Assembly (NCBI GenBank): GCA_041906145.1
Contig: JAYRJU010000001.1
Coordinates: forward strand, 620,001-684,000
Origin: SHVO01 sp041906145
GTDB taxonomy: Bacteria > Pseudomonadota > Alphaproteobacteria > Rhodospirillales > Rhodospirillaceae
Direction of reading: 5' to 3'
DNA length: 64,000 bases
This document shows, one piece after another, positions 8,546 to 18,400 of this stretch (position 1 is the first letter of the stretch; the number at the start of each line of letters is the position of its first letter). The notes under the pieces were generated by a model that had not been told where the DNA came from, ran no database searches, and was given only the letters and a program-made list of their open reading frames with translations. Made by a program: the position numbers and the translations under genes.

Positions 8546-9295
8546 ATGAAGCGCCGGACACTTCTCACCACTGCATTAGCCTCGTTTGTCACGCAGCGGG
8601 CCCTGGGCGCCGATGTGCTGCCCCTGAAAGTGCTGTCCTCCATGGCCGCGCAGGGCGCGTTCAAGGAGATCGAGCCCATGATCCGCCGCGCAGGCGTGGC
8701 GATGAATATCGAATTCTCCGCGACCGTACCGATCTCCGAACGTCTGCAGAAGGGAGAGACCGCCGATCTCGTGGTGATCGGCAAAGCGGGCATCGACCGG
8801 CTGGTGAAAGAGGGGAAGGCGATCAAGGCCGTGGACCTGTTTGTGAGCGAAGAAGGCCTCGCCGTCGCCGACAATGCCCCGATACCCATCATCCGCAACA
8901 TCGAGGATTTCAAGAAACTCGTCGCAGGAATACCGTCCATCGCCGTGACCGCGCGCGGCGTGAGCGGCCTGCGGTTGCAGCAGATGATGCGCGATCTGGG
9001 GCTTAATGAGGTTCTGGAAAAACGCACGGTACTGGTGGACGAAGGCTTCACCGGCACGCGCCTATTGAAGGGCGAAGTGGCGATGGCGGTCCAACAGCTT
9101 TCGGAACTGAAAGCTTCGGGCGCCAAGAACTTCGTGCGCTTCCCGGATGAAATGCAGGTGCCCACAACCTTCAGCGTCGCGATCATGCGCAGTACGGTGC
9201 AGAACAAGGCGGCCGAAAACGCGGTGCGGATCATGTCGTCCGTCGAGGCTGCGCCCGCGTGGGAACGCTCGCTCGTCAAGCCGCTGAGCAAGTAG
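8546..9295 (+). CDS. Orphan ModA-like periplasmic substrate-binding protein 1
   Basis: Secreted solute-binding protein of 249 residues in the molybdate-binding (ModA, PBP type II) superfamily. It has an N-terminal signal with an RR pair (MKRRTLLTTALASF) that could be Tat or Sec. Landmarks are ISERLQKGETADLVVIG (residues near 64-80), VADNAP and AVQQLSELK. AGGAGG precedes the ATG. It is paralogous to the next gene. No ABC permease or ATPase gene is nearby, so it may deliver ligand elsewhere or act as a sensor. The ligand is unknown. Confidence 0.82.
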   Translation: MKRRTLLTTALASFVTQRALGADVLPLKVLSSMAAQGAFKEIEPMIRRAGVAMNIEFSATVPISERLQKGETADLVVIGKAGIDRLVKEGKAIKAVDLFVSEEGLAVADNAPIPIIRNIEDFKKLVAGIPSIAVTARGVSGLRLQQMMRDLGLNEVLEKRTVLVDEGFTGTRLLKGEVAMAVQQLSELKASGAKNFVRFPDEMQVPTTFSVAIMRSTVQNKAAENAVRIMSSVEAAPAWERSLVKPLSK

Positions 9296-9303
9296 GGGCC
9301 CTT

Positions 9304-10029
9304 ATGCGCTTCATTTTTGGTCTTTGCGCGCTCCTTTCACTTCCCGCGGCGGCGGCGGAAGCCCCGCTCAAGGTCCTGACTCCCGGCTATGGCCAATTGG
9401 CGATGCAGGAGATGGAGCCGCTGATTGAAAAGACGATCGGTAAAGCGGTGGATATCGAGATCGTCGGCACGGGCGGAATTCCTGAGCGCATTCTGAAGGG
9501 CGACAAAATCGACTTCGTGGTGACGTACAGAGAGTCGCTTGCGCCAGCGAAGGATCGCATTCAAGCGCAAACGGATGTAGCCATTTCGAACGTGGCCATC
9601 GGTGTCGCCGATAACGCGCCGGCGCTCGTGCTCAAAAGGCCGGCGGATGTGATCGCGTTCCTGAAGGCGACGCCGTCCTTCGCGCATACCGCGAGCCTCA
9701 GTGGCCAACATACCGCGTCCGTCATCGAGAAGCTGGGACTGACGTCCGAGATGAAGCCCAAGACGCAGATCATCAACGGGATTTTGGGAAACCTCATCAA
9801 AGAGGGCAAGATCGCTGCCGCCGCGCAGCAGGTGAGCGAGCTGAAGCTGGCCAACCTCAAAAACATCGCGCCTTTGCCGCCGCCGCTTCAAGTGGACCTA
9901 GTGCTCGCGGCCGCGACAGTGCAGGGCACTGCCCACGCGGAAGAAGCGAAGAAGATCGTCGATATCTTGCTCTCCGCCGAAGCGGCGAAAGCCTACGAGA
10001 ACGCGGGTCTCAAGCCGCTGAAGAAGTAG
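9304..10029 (+). CDS. Orphan ModA-like periplasmic substrate-binding protein 2
   Basis: Second binding protein of the same family, 241 residues, 8 bp after its paralogue. The ATG at 9304 gives a Sec signal (MRFIFGLCALLSLPAAAA). It shares with its neighbour the pattern IPERILKGDKIDFVV, VADNAPALVL and AAQQVSELK. It ends in LKPLKK and its TAG stop directly abuts the stop of the convergent methyltransferase gene. An old tandem duplication is the simplest explanation. Confidence 0.82.
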   Translation: MRFIFGLCALLSLPAAAAEAPLKVLTPGYGQLAMQEMEPLIEKTIGKAVDIEIVGTGGIPERILKGDKIDFVVTYRESLAPAKDRIQAQTDVAISNVAIGVADNAPALVLKRPADVIAFLKATPSFAHTASLSGQHTASVIEKLGLTSEMKPKTQIINGILGNLIKEGKIAAAAQQVSELKLANLKNIAPLPPPLQVDLVLAAATVQGTAHAEEAKKIVDILLSAEAAKAYENAGLKPLKK

Positions 10030-10038
10030 CTACTTCTT
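10021..10038. terminator. Perfect 18-bp palindrome spanning two abutting stop codons
   Basis: AAGAAGTAGCTACTTCTT is perfectly symmetric about the 10029/10030 junction, so both convergent genes end with the same bases, encoding Lys-Lys-stop. There is no loop and no GC-rich stem, so it is a weak hairpin at best. A role in ending transcription in both directions is only possible. Confidence 0.35.
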
Positions 10039-10716
10039 GAAGCGCAGGAAGAAGCTGCTTTTGAAGCCCGAGATCTTCACTTCTTCCGGCGCCTGAAAAC
10101 CCGCCTTCGTCACTTCGGCGATCACGGTCTTCTTGTCGGTGCGTACATGACTCAGCATTGAGGGCGCGGTGACGCCCGGCACATGGTCGTAGTCCACGAC
10201 GATGAACTGGCCGCCGCCCTTCAGGGCGCGGCGGATGTCGGCGAGGATGGCATCCGGATATTCGAAGTGGTGGTAAACGTCGGAAGTGAACACGACGTCG
10301 ACGGAATTGGGTGGAAGATTGATCCCTTTATCGCTGCCAACGACGGTCGTGACATTGGTGATGCCGGCGTCTTTCATCGACTTCTCAATGAAAGCGAGCA
10401 GAGGCTTGGAAATGTCGACCGCGTATACCTTTCCGGACGCGCCGACGGCCTTTGAGAAGACCGGCTCGTAAATCCCGGTGCCCGCGCCGACGTCCGCGAT
10501 GCTCATACCTGGTTTGAGCCCAACAGCGGCGGCGACTTCCATGCGGTTGGCGAAAGTCTCGCGGTTTTCGGACGTGAAGCCCTTGTTCTGCGCTTCGGCG
10601 TTGATCCCGGGATTAAGATAGGTGTCGTTGATGCCGGGACGGACGCTTTGCGGCTCCGCGGCATGTGTGCCGCACGCGGCAAGCAAAATCGCAACAGTGA
10701 AAAGTGACATACGCAT
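10030..10716 (-). CDS. SAM-dependent methyltransferase-like lipoprotein
   Basis: Class I methyltransferase fold, 228 residues. Motif I is VGAGTGIYEP, the acidic end of beta-2 is YAVDIS, and a DVYHHFEYP segment follows. The N-terminus is a lipoprotein signal (SLFTVAILLAAC) with the lipobox Cys about 15 residues in, predicting export and lipid anchoring. Starts at 10722 and 10716 are both possible; 10716 has the better-spaced AGG. SAM is not expected in the periplasm, so the protein may be non-catalytic, bind another ligand, or be wrongly predicted as exported. Confidence 0.78.
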   Translation of the reverse strand: MRMSLFTVAILLAACGTHAAEPQSVRPGINDTYLNPGINAEAQNKGFTSENRETFANRMEVAAAVGLKPGMSIADVGAGTGIYEPVFSKAVGASGKVYAVDISKPLLAFIEKSMKDAGITNVTTVVGSDKGINLPPNSVDVVFTSDVYHHFEYPDAILADIRRALKGGGQFIVVDYDHVPGVTAPSMLSHVRTDKKTVIAEVTKAGFQAPEEVKISGFKSSFFLRFKK

Positions 10717-10802
10717 GCTCATCACCTGACTTTTCAGTTCATCCCTGAGGCGTCGCTATCCTATGCTAGCGGCCATCACGGGCCAACGGCGGAGGGGACG
10801 AA

Positions 10803-11792
10803 ATGCGCAAAGCAATTGGAGTCGCAACGGTAACAGGGATGTTGATGACCGGGCTGCCTGCGATGGGCGCCGATACGGCCGATGTTACACAGGCCCAGTT
10901 CGACACCTGGAAAACCGAGCTCTCCAATTGGGGCCGCTGGGGCAAGGACGATCAGAAAGGCACACTCAATCTGATCACGCCTGAGAAGCGCAAGCAGGCG
11001 GCCGCGCTGGTAAAGGACGGTGTGACCGTCTCTCTGGCCCGCAACCTCGACACCGAGAAGTCCGTCGATAACAGCTCGCCCTTCGAGCGCACCATGAACC
11101 CGGTCCGCCCGGCAGCGTCGAGCGACCGGTTCACCATCAATTTCCACGGCAGCGCCCATACCCATATGGACGCCCTCGGTCATCACTTCATCGGCGGCAA
11201 GATGTATAACGGGTTCAATCGCGATGAATTCGTGACGGAAGCCAAGGGCGCCGAGCGCGGCGCCATCACCACGGCGCAAGACGGCGTGATGACGCGCGGC
11301 GTCCTCATCGACATTCCGCGATTGAAGGGTGTCGATTATTTGGAGCCCGGCGTCCGCATCGGCGTGGCCGATATCGAAGCCTGGGAGAAAATGGCGGGCG
11401 TCAAGATCGGCGCGGGCGATGCGATTTTTGTGCGCACGGGGCGTTGGGCGCGCCGCGCGAAAACGGGTCCGTGGAACGTGAACGAGATGATGCCAGGCCT
11501 GGCGCCCGAAGTGCTGCCGTGGCTCAAGGCGCGCGATATCGCGCTGATGGGTACAGAGTACGCCGTGGACGCAACACCGATCCCGAAGACCATCACTAAT
11601 CCTGACGATTACTTGCCGGTTCACAATTTCGTATTGGTGATCCTCGGGATGCCGCTGATCGACAACACCAACCTCGACGCGCTTGCGGCCGCCGCCGCGC
11701 AACGCAAGCGGTGGGAGTTCATGGTCACCATCGCGCCGCTGCGCATCGAGAACGGCACCGGCTCGCCGGTCAATCCGATCGCGACCTTCTAG
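10803..11792 (+). CDS. Secreted cyclase-family (kynurenine-formamidase-like) hydrolase
   Basis: Metal-dependent hydrolase of the cyclase family, 329 residues with a signal peptide (MRKAIGVATVTGMLMTGLPAMGA). The family metal motif HxxxHxD appears as HGSAHTHMDALGHH near residues 117-130. Family members hydrolyse amide or related C-N bonds, for example N-formylkynurenine. The amidase gene begins about 20 bp downstream, so the two probably act together in the periplasm on a nitrogenous or ester substrate. The specific reaction is unknown. Confidence 0.85.
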   Translation: MRKAIGVATVTGMLMTGLPAMGADTADVTQAQFDTWKTELSNWGRWGKDDQKGTLNLITPEKRKQAAALVKDGVTVSLARNLDTEKSVDNSSPFERTMNPVRPAASSDRFTINFHGSAHTHMDALGHHFIGGKMYNGFNRDEFVTEAKGAERGAITTAQDGVMTRGVLIDIPRLKGVDYLEPGVRIGVADIEAWEKMAGVKIGAGDAIFVRTGRWARRAKTGPWNVNEMMPGLAPEVLPWLKARDIALMGTEYAVDATPIPKTITNPDDYLPVHNFVLVILGMPLIDNTNLDALAAAAAQRKRWEFMVTIAPLRIENGTGSPVNPIATF

Positions 11793-11812
11793 CGCTGGGT
11801 GCGCAGGTGAGT

Positions 11813-14062
11813 ATGCGCGCATCGCTGAGCGTTCTTCTGCTGGCGAGCGCGCTGAGCGCACCGGTACGCAGCGCAGAGACCTTCCGCATTGAAGAAGCGA
11901 CCATTGAAGATATTCAAGGCGCGATTCAATCTGGCGCGACCACCTGCCGGGAGGTGGTGAAGGCATATATCGCGCGAGCGCGCGCTTATAATGGCATCTG
12001 TACAAATCTCATCACATTGGATGGAAAGACCGTGCGAACCGGCGCCGGTGCTGTCCGCGCCGGGGCGCCGCTGAAATATCCAGCGCAAACGAAGGCCGCC
12101 GCGAGCATCCTGCCCAACCTGGACCAATACACAGGGCCGCCACTTGATCTCGGGCGTATGGAGGCCACCGCCTCGGACCCCAGCGTGCAGCAGCAGTACG
12201 GCATGGTGGCGGGCCGTAAGGACGCAGGCGCGATCAACGCCCTGGAGACCTTGAACATCCGCGGCGAGCGCTCGGTGACGTGCAAGGCGGCCTGCGACAC
12301 GCACCCAAATAAAGGCCCGAATCCGGCGCATTGCCCCGCGCAGTGCGACGCTTTCCGTGAACACCCCGATGCGCTGGAACGCGCCGCCGAACTTGATGCG
12401 CGGTATGGACGCACCCCCGACCTCACGAAGCTGCCGCTCTATTGCACAGTGATGACCGTGAAGGACTGGTACGACGTCAAGGACATGCGTTCGACCGGCG
12501 GCAACGATGTCGCCTATGCCATGGACGCCGCGCCGCGCGATTCCACCGCCGTGCGCCAGGTGCGAGAAAAGGGCGCGATCATCTTCGGGGTGAGTATCGC
12601 CGCTGAAGTCACCCATCTCGCGAGCGGGCCAGAGACACCGCGCCGGAATTTTGTCGGCGGCGGCGGAAGCATCCGGAGTTCCTGGGCAGGGCATGTGTGC
12701 AACCCCTATGACACTGAGCGCTCGGCCGGACCTTCGAGCGGCGGTGCGGGGGCCTCGGTCGCCGCGAACCTCGCCACGTGTTCGATCTGCGAGACCACCA
12801 GCGGTTCGTGCCGCGAGCCGGCCGGACAGAACGCGGCGGTGAGTTTCGTGACCACCAAGGGTCTAACATCGGAAGACGGGACCGCGACCGCACAGCACAT
12901 CAACCACCGCTCGGGCGCGATTTGCCGCACGCTGGGGGATGCGGCCCGCGTGGTGGACGCGATGAGGGACGAAAATTTTTACGATCCCCGGGATATGTTC
13001 ACCGCGCTTCCCGTCGCGTTACGGCCGGCAGCGCCCTACGCAAGCTTCACACACCCAAATGGCGCGAACCCCCTCGCCGGTATTCGTATAGGGATTGTAC
13101 GCGAATATATGGTCAAACACGCCGCCAACGACGGCGCGATCACGGACCTGATCGACGCCGAAGTGAAGAATGTGCTGCGCGACAAGTTGGGTGCGGAGAT
13201 CGTGGAATCCGTCGATCCCAAATGGCCGGACGACGGCGGCGTGCCCAATATGACCATCACGTTTCAGGATGCGCTGGCGGAAATCCTGCCGGTCAACGTC
13301 CCGGAATACTTCCACCAAATGGAAGGCGATACACCGGAGTTCGCGGTGCCGGGTTACGACGTGCGCACGCGCGACTATCTCGTCGCCCTGTCGCTGCGTC
13401 GCGCGCCCCTGTCACCGAAACTGAACCTGCGCCGTCTGACGGCGGGCCTCGACAACACCGAGCGCGACGCCTTCATGATGGCGCGCTATCTGGCCGAGCG
13501 CGGCGACACAAAAATCAAAACATGGGCGGACTATGCCGCGCATTCCAAATGGCGGGCGGAGGACATCGCCGCCGGATCGCGCAACGCCGCGGCGCGTAAC
13601 GTGCAAGACCTGCGCGCGACGCAAGGCATCGACCGGATGAAAATGCAGACCGTGATCCGCATGGTGGTCGGCAAAGTGATGCGGGAAAATAGGCTCGATG
13701 TCCTGGTGCATCCCAACATGGGCGTACCCCAATGGAAAATCGGCGCCGACCGAGAACCGGTGATCGACGGACGCGCCGCGGCGGGGCCCTGGCTCACCGA
13801 TACCATGGGCGCCCCGGAGATCGCGGTGCCCGCGGGTTACAATCAAATCGTCTATGACGCGCGTTATGTATTGAGTGCGGACAAAAAGAGCTACACGCTG
13901 GTTGCGGGTAGCGAAAAAGCCCTGCTCAATCACCCGATGCCGGTGAGCTTGCTGTTCTGGGCCGGACCCGGCGAAGAGGCAGCGGTCCTGAAAGCGGCAG
14001 GCGCCTATGAAGCGGCCACCCGTCACCGCGTCCCACCGCCGCAATTTGGCGCGGTGAAGTAA
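11813..14062 (+). CDS. Large secreted amidase-signature hydrolase with Cys-rich insertion
   Basis: Amidase-signature enzyme, 749 residues against about 450-550 for most members. ATG 11813 gives a signal peptide ending near residue 21; an in-frame extension to 11711 would overlap the cyclase gene and bury the signal. The likely Ser-cisSer-Lys triad is K217 (MTVKDW), S308 (GPSSGG) and S332 (TSGSCREPA). Residues 155-180 form an insertion with four Cys (157, 161, 174, 178), and more Cys occur around the active site, which fits disulfides in the periplasm. It is co-oriented with the cyclase. Confidence 0.87.
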   Translation: MRASLSVLLLASALSAPVRSAETFRIEEATIEDIQGAIQSGATTCREVVKAYIARARAYNGICTNLITLDGKTVRTGAGAVRAGAPLKYPAQTKAAASILPNLDQYTGPPLDLGRMEATASDPSVQQQYGMVAGRKDAGAINALETLNIRGERSVTCKAACDTHPNKGPNPAHCPAQCDAFREHPDALERAAELDARYGRTPDLTKLPLYCTVMTVKDWYDVKDMRSTGGNDVAYAMDAAPRDSTAVRQVREKGAIIFGVSIAAEVTHLASGPETPRRNFVGGGGSIRSSWAGHVCNPYDTERSAGPSSGGAGASVAANLATCSICETTSGSCREPAGQNAAVSFVTTKGLTSEDGTATAQHINHRSGAICRTLGDAARVVDAMRDENFYDPRDMFTALPVALRPAAPYASFTHPNGANPLAGIRIGIVREYMVKHAANDGAITDLIDAEVKNVLRDKLGAEIVESVDPKWPDDGGVPNMTITFQDALAEILPVNVPEYFHQMEGDTPEFAVPGYDVRTRDYLVALSLRRAPLSPKLNLRRLTAGLDNTERDAFMMARYLAERGDTKIKTWADYAAHSKWRAEDIAAGSRNAAARNVQDLRATQGIDRMKMQTVIRMVVGKVMRENRLDVLVHPNMGVPQWKIGADREPVIDGRAAAGPWLTDTMGAPEIAVPAGYNQIVYDARYVLSADKKSYTLVAGSEKALLNHPMPVSLLFWAGPGEEAAVLKAAGAYEAATRHRVPPPQFGAVK

Positions 14063-14158
14063 CGGCAAACCGTGAATAACGGGCCTTTCACAATCTCTTT
14101 CTTTGAGACCGGGACGAGTTGGGGTATCACCCTCGCCCCTTAGCGCGTTGTGGTCTCG

Positions 14159-15403
14159 ATGACGTCTTCCGCCTCTCCTCGTCCGCCCACTCGTCCCTTG
14201 ATCGGACCTGAACTCGGTTTCCGGGAGTTCGTGGCGCTGATCGCCGCGCTGATGGGCGCCAACGCACTTGCCATCGACATCATGCTGCCGGCGCTGCCGG
14301 CCATCGGCGACGCCGTCGGCATCCCCACCGAGAATGACAGGCAGTGGATCATCACGGCTTTCATGTTGAGTTTCGGCGTAGGGCAAATTCTGTATGGGCC
14401 CCTCTCTGATCGTTTTGGACGCAAACCGATCCTGTTGATCGGCCTTGTGATCTATACGCTGTTCGGCATCCTCGCGACCTTCGCCTATTCGTTCGAGACC
14501 CTGATCATCGCGCGCATGGGTCAGGGATTGGGAGCGGGCGCGACGCGCGTGCTGGCGGTTTCGATCGTGCGCGACCGATTCGCCGGGCGTCAGATGGCGC
14601 GCGTGATGTCGCTGGTGTTCATCGTGTTCCTGGCGATCCCGGTGATCGCGCCCTCCGTCGGAACAGCGATCCTGCTCATCGCTCCATGGCGCTGGATCTT
14701 CGGCCTGCTCGCAATCTTCGGCGGGATATTGTTTACCTGGTCGGTGCTGCGTCTGCCGGAGACGCTGCATCCCGAGGATACCCGTCCCTTCTCGATGAAA
14801 GCGATCGGCAACGCCTTCCGCCTGACGCTGACCACACGCCAGTCGGTGGGCTATATGACGGCGATGAGCTTCGCGTTCGGCGGACTGCTCGGTTTCATCA
14901 ATTCGGCGCAGCAAGTGTTCGCTGGGCCGTTGAACGCCGCGAAGCTGTTCCCTGTGATCTTCGCCGGCACCGCCATCTCGCTCGCCATCGCTTCGCTGCT
15001 CAATTCGCGCATCGTCGAACGGTTGGGGATGCGCGTGGTCTCGCATACCGCGATCCTGGGGTATGTATTCTTCACCGGCGCCCACGCCGCGGTCTCATGG
15101 CTCGGTTACGAGACTTTGTTGACGTTCGCCGTGCTGCAAGGCGGAATGATGTTCTGCTTCGGCCTGATGGGATCGAACTTCGGGGCGCTGGCGATGGAAC
15201 CCATGGGCCATATCGCCGGCACCGCGTCCTCGGTGCAGGGCTTCTGCTCGACGATTGGCGCCGCTGTCGTTGGGTTCATTATCGGACAGCAATTCGACGG
15301 CACGACTATTCCGCTGACTCTCGGTTATCTCGCCAGCGGCATTGCGGTACTGACGGTGGTCCTGATCACCGAGAAAGGCCGCATTCTGCGGCCATCGCAC
15401 TAG
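14159..15403 (+). CDS. Bcr/CflA-family multidrug MFS transporter
   Basis: Proton antiporter of the DHA1 drug-efflux type, 414 residues and 12 predicted TM helices. The Bcr/CflA hallmarks are MLPALPAIGDAVG in TM1, the loop motif GPLSDRFGRKPILLIGL, and RMGQGLGAGATRVL in TM4. The ATG at 14159 is preferred over a GTG three codons upstream. It ends 61 bp before the convergent tamB and shares a strong hairpin with it. Substrates could be drugs or small dipeptide-like compounds. Confidence 0.87.
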   Translation: MTSSASPRPPTRPLIGPELGFREFVALIAALMGANALAIDIMLPALPAIGDAVGIPTENDRQWIITAFMLSFGVGQILYGPLSDRFGRKPILLIGLVIYTLFGILATFAYSFETLIIARMGQGLGAGATRVLAVSIVRDRFAGRQMARVMSLVFIVFLAIPVIAPSVGTAILLIAPWRWIFGLLAIFGGILFTWSVLRLPETLHPEDTRPFSMKAIGNAFRLTLTTRQSVGYMTAMSFAFGGLLGFINSAQQVFAGPLNAAKLFPVIFAGTAISLAIASLLNSRIVERLGMRVVSHTAILGYVFFTGAHAAVSWLGYETLLTFAVLQGGMMFCFGLMGSNFGALAMEPMGHIAGTASSVQGFCSTIGAAVVGFIIGQQFDGTTIPLTLGYLASGIAVLTVVLITEKGRILRPSH

Positions 15404-15415
15404 ACTCTTTTTGTC

Positions 15416-15465
15416 GGCCGCGCTGGGGCGCAAAAACCGGCCACCACTTTTTGCTGAGCGCGGCC
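15416..15465. terminator. Strong bidirectional hairpin between MFS gene and tamB
   Basis: Outer arms GGCCGCGCT (15416-15424) and AGCGCGGCC (15457-15465) are a perfect inverted repeat. Inner arms GCAAAAA (15430-15436) and TTTTTGC (15448-15454) also pair, enclosing the core AAAACCGGCCACCACTTTT. A and T tracts on both sides of the inner stem would serve both convergent transcripts. It is related to the element at 5944-5990. Confidence 0.6.
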
Positions 15466-18400
15466 TAGTAATCCTTCCGCCAAAATACGCCGATGTCGGC
15501 GCCCGTGACGTCGCTGGTCGTGGACTTAAGCGAGAATGAGCGCGAGATACGCCATTCCACCACGATCTCGCGTTCCTGTTCGGTCAAGCTCTGACCGACG
15601 CTGACATACAGGTTGCGGCCGATCTGACGGCCGACCATGACGGAATTGCCTTCAGCGCCGGAACTGACGTCAATGCCCAACGTGCGGCGCAGGACGCCGT
15701 TGATGCCGCCGTCGGAAATGCCAGCGAGGTCCGACGCGGCGCTGGCGAGCTGGATGGATTCGATAGGACCGAGCTCACCCGTGCCTTTGCGGAAAAGGAG
15801 ACGTGCGAGGATTTCGTCGCGCGGCAAAGCTGGACGCGATGAGAGCTGTACCTCAGGCGCGCGGGCGCGGCCGGTGATGTTCACCGTCGCCGTGATATCG
15901 GACGCTTCGCGTACGGCGACGATATTGAGTTGGGGGTCGATGGTACCGCCGCCTGTGAAGGTCACGGTTCCGCTATCCAACGTGAACGATTGACCCAAGA
16001 AGGAGAAAGAGCCGCGATCGAGGGTAAGGGTCCCGCGCACATCGGGGGCCGCGAGCGATCCGGTCACATTCATTTGGCCGCGCCAAAGTGAGTCAAGCCC
16101 CTGGCCTTCGATGCGCATCGGATCGGACGTCGTAACAGCGATGTCGACCGTGATGCCCGCGAGCATGCCGTCGTTGCGTACAGGCTCGAATCCCGGAAGC
16201 GCGCGCAAAAGCGGAATCTCGGGCATATAGCTGCCGCCGAGGCGCACAAGGGAATTCACCATGGCGACATTGCCTTTGAACGCGCCGGCGGCGAAGGGGC
16301 CGGTGTAGGTGATCTTGCCGGTCGCGGCGGCGATCACATCGTCGCGGTGAAGGACATCGAGGCTCGACATGTCGGCCGTGATGTCCGCGGTCAGGCTCTC
16401 GTCGTTGGCGACGCGCCCAGACAGCGTCACCGTGCCGTCGTTCATGTCCTGCGCTTTCATCGATAGCGTGAAGCCACCTTTCCCGTCCCCGCCGATGGCC
16501 GCGTCGATGTTGCGCAGCGCGGTGCCGCCGACAAGGTTCTCATAGGTGCCATTGGTGACGTTGAACGTGCCGGCAAGGACAGGCGCGTCGAGCGTGCCGG
16601 ATAAGGCCGCGTCAATCACCACATCGCCGGCGAGAACGTTCACGTCGGCTGGAATGAGACGCCACAGCGGCGTGAGGTTGCCCGTCCATTTCAAAGCCGC
16701 GCTCACGGGCTCGGTCGTGATTAACGCAAAGCGCGCCGCCGTGAGGTTGAGGCGCGCGGGCACATCGGCGACCAAGAGCGCAGGTTCTTTCGAGAGGCCG
16801 CCCGCCGTCGCATTCACTTTAACCCTTCCATTATTGAGCGCGATGACCGCGGACAGGGCAATGGGCGGCAGGTCGTTCGTTCCCGGCAGCGTGCCCGTGA
16901 GATTGGCCGCGCCGTTCACGGCGTTCATCGGCCCGGACAGCGTCACATCTCCGCTCACGATCATGGACGTGGTTTGACCCGGAATGGCGGTGAAGGCCGG
17001 CAGCGCGACTTTCTGCGCGTGGAGATTTCCCTCGAACGTGTCCTTGAGTTTGTTCCAGGTGAAGCCGGCTTGCAGCTCGCCGCCTTTCACCGCGACGCGC
17101 GTCGGCGCGAGAGTCATCGCGTCGGCGCTCAAGATGAGCTGCGTGGGCGCCAGCAATGCGACTTCGAGATCGCCTTCCTGACCGGCAAGGCGCTGAAACG
17201 TGATCGTCGTTGAGCCGCCGAAGGCGATATCCGTGGTCGAGGTCAGCGAAAACGGCGTATCGCCGGCGCCCTTAGCCTCGGCGACGACCTTCAGCGCTTT
17301 CAGATCACCGTCAGCGCGGGTGTTGAACGCGGCCAGCGGGCGGTCGAACAGGCGTGCGCCGGTGGCCTGGGCGCGCGTGGAAAGGCGCACGGCGCCGAAC
17401 AAGTCGTCAAAGCGCCCGGTGAAGGTGAGCGTCTCGGCGACAAGCGCCGCATTCTCCACCGCGCGGCCTGTCAGCGTGACCTCGAGCCGCTGACCGTTCG
17501 CGGCGCTGAAAGCCGCAGCAACATCAGCACGACCGGCGGACGCGGCGCCAAAAGCGGTCGTGAGGGGCACGAGATCGCTGACGGGACCATTGAGGCCGCC
17601 GGTCAGCAGTCCGGTTTCCGTCGCGACCTGCAGCCCGCCTGAGAGCTCCGTCGTGGGGCTTTTCCAGGTGATTGCGGCGATATCGATGACCCCCGCCTTG
17701 ACCTGCGACACCTTGCCCGAAAATGTGAGGGGGCCATCGATCCACTGTCCACTCCCGTCGATACCCGCTGTGAAGCCTGCCGGCGTGCGGTCGAGCGCGA
17801 CCGCGATGATCGCGTCCCGCACAGGCGCGCGCGACAAAAGCACAACGGGCGCGGTTGCCGAAATATCCGCGTGGATACCTGCGAGCGGTCCCTTGAGCGT
17901 GACATCGGCTTGCGTGGGTTCCGGCAGGACGGCGCTCGCAGGGGGAAGCGTGACCGTGAGGGTGGAGTTCGCATGATCAAACCGCGGTGCGCGCGACCAA
18001 GCGCTTGCACCGCGGATCACAGCTTCACGAGACCGCGCCGATATGTTCGTGAAACGCGCCTGATCCGCGCCCACGAGGACGTCCGCTTCAAAGTTCAGAT
18101 TTCCCTGCAGAAGAGGACGGATACTGGCCGCCGGCGGAAGCCCCGTCATCGTGAGGGAAAGATGCCCCGCCCCTCCGCCGTCCTCGAGGCGATCAAGGCG
18201 TAGATCGACCTCTGTCTGCGACACGGGATCGTTCAAACCCAGGAAACGCGCTCCTCCCTTCAACGAGAGGCGCACCGTTGCCGGCGTCAGCTGCGGCACG
18301 AGACCAAGGCCGCTCACTTCCGCGCGCGCATCTCCGGTCTTCAACGCCGCAGCATCAAGGACGAGCGTCCCGTCTGGTGAACGGGAGAGCGCAAACGACC

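Noticed and set aside
11711..11812. Earlier in-frame start for the amidase
   Set aside because: It lies inside the cyclase gene and would bury the signal peptide.
13412..15085. Long minus-strand frame (557 codons) across the amidase and MFS genes
   Set aside because: Highly charged, low-complexity translation without family features; it spans two well-supported plus-strand genes.
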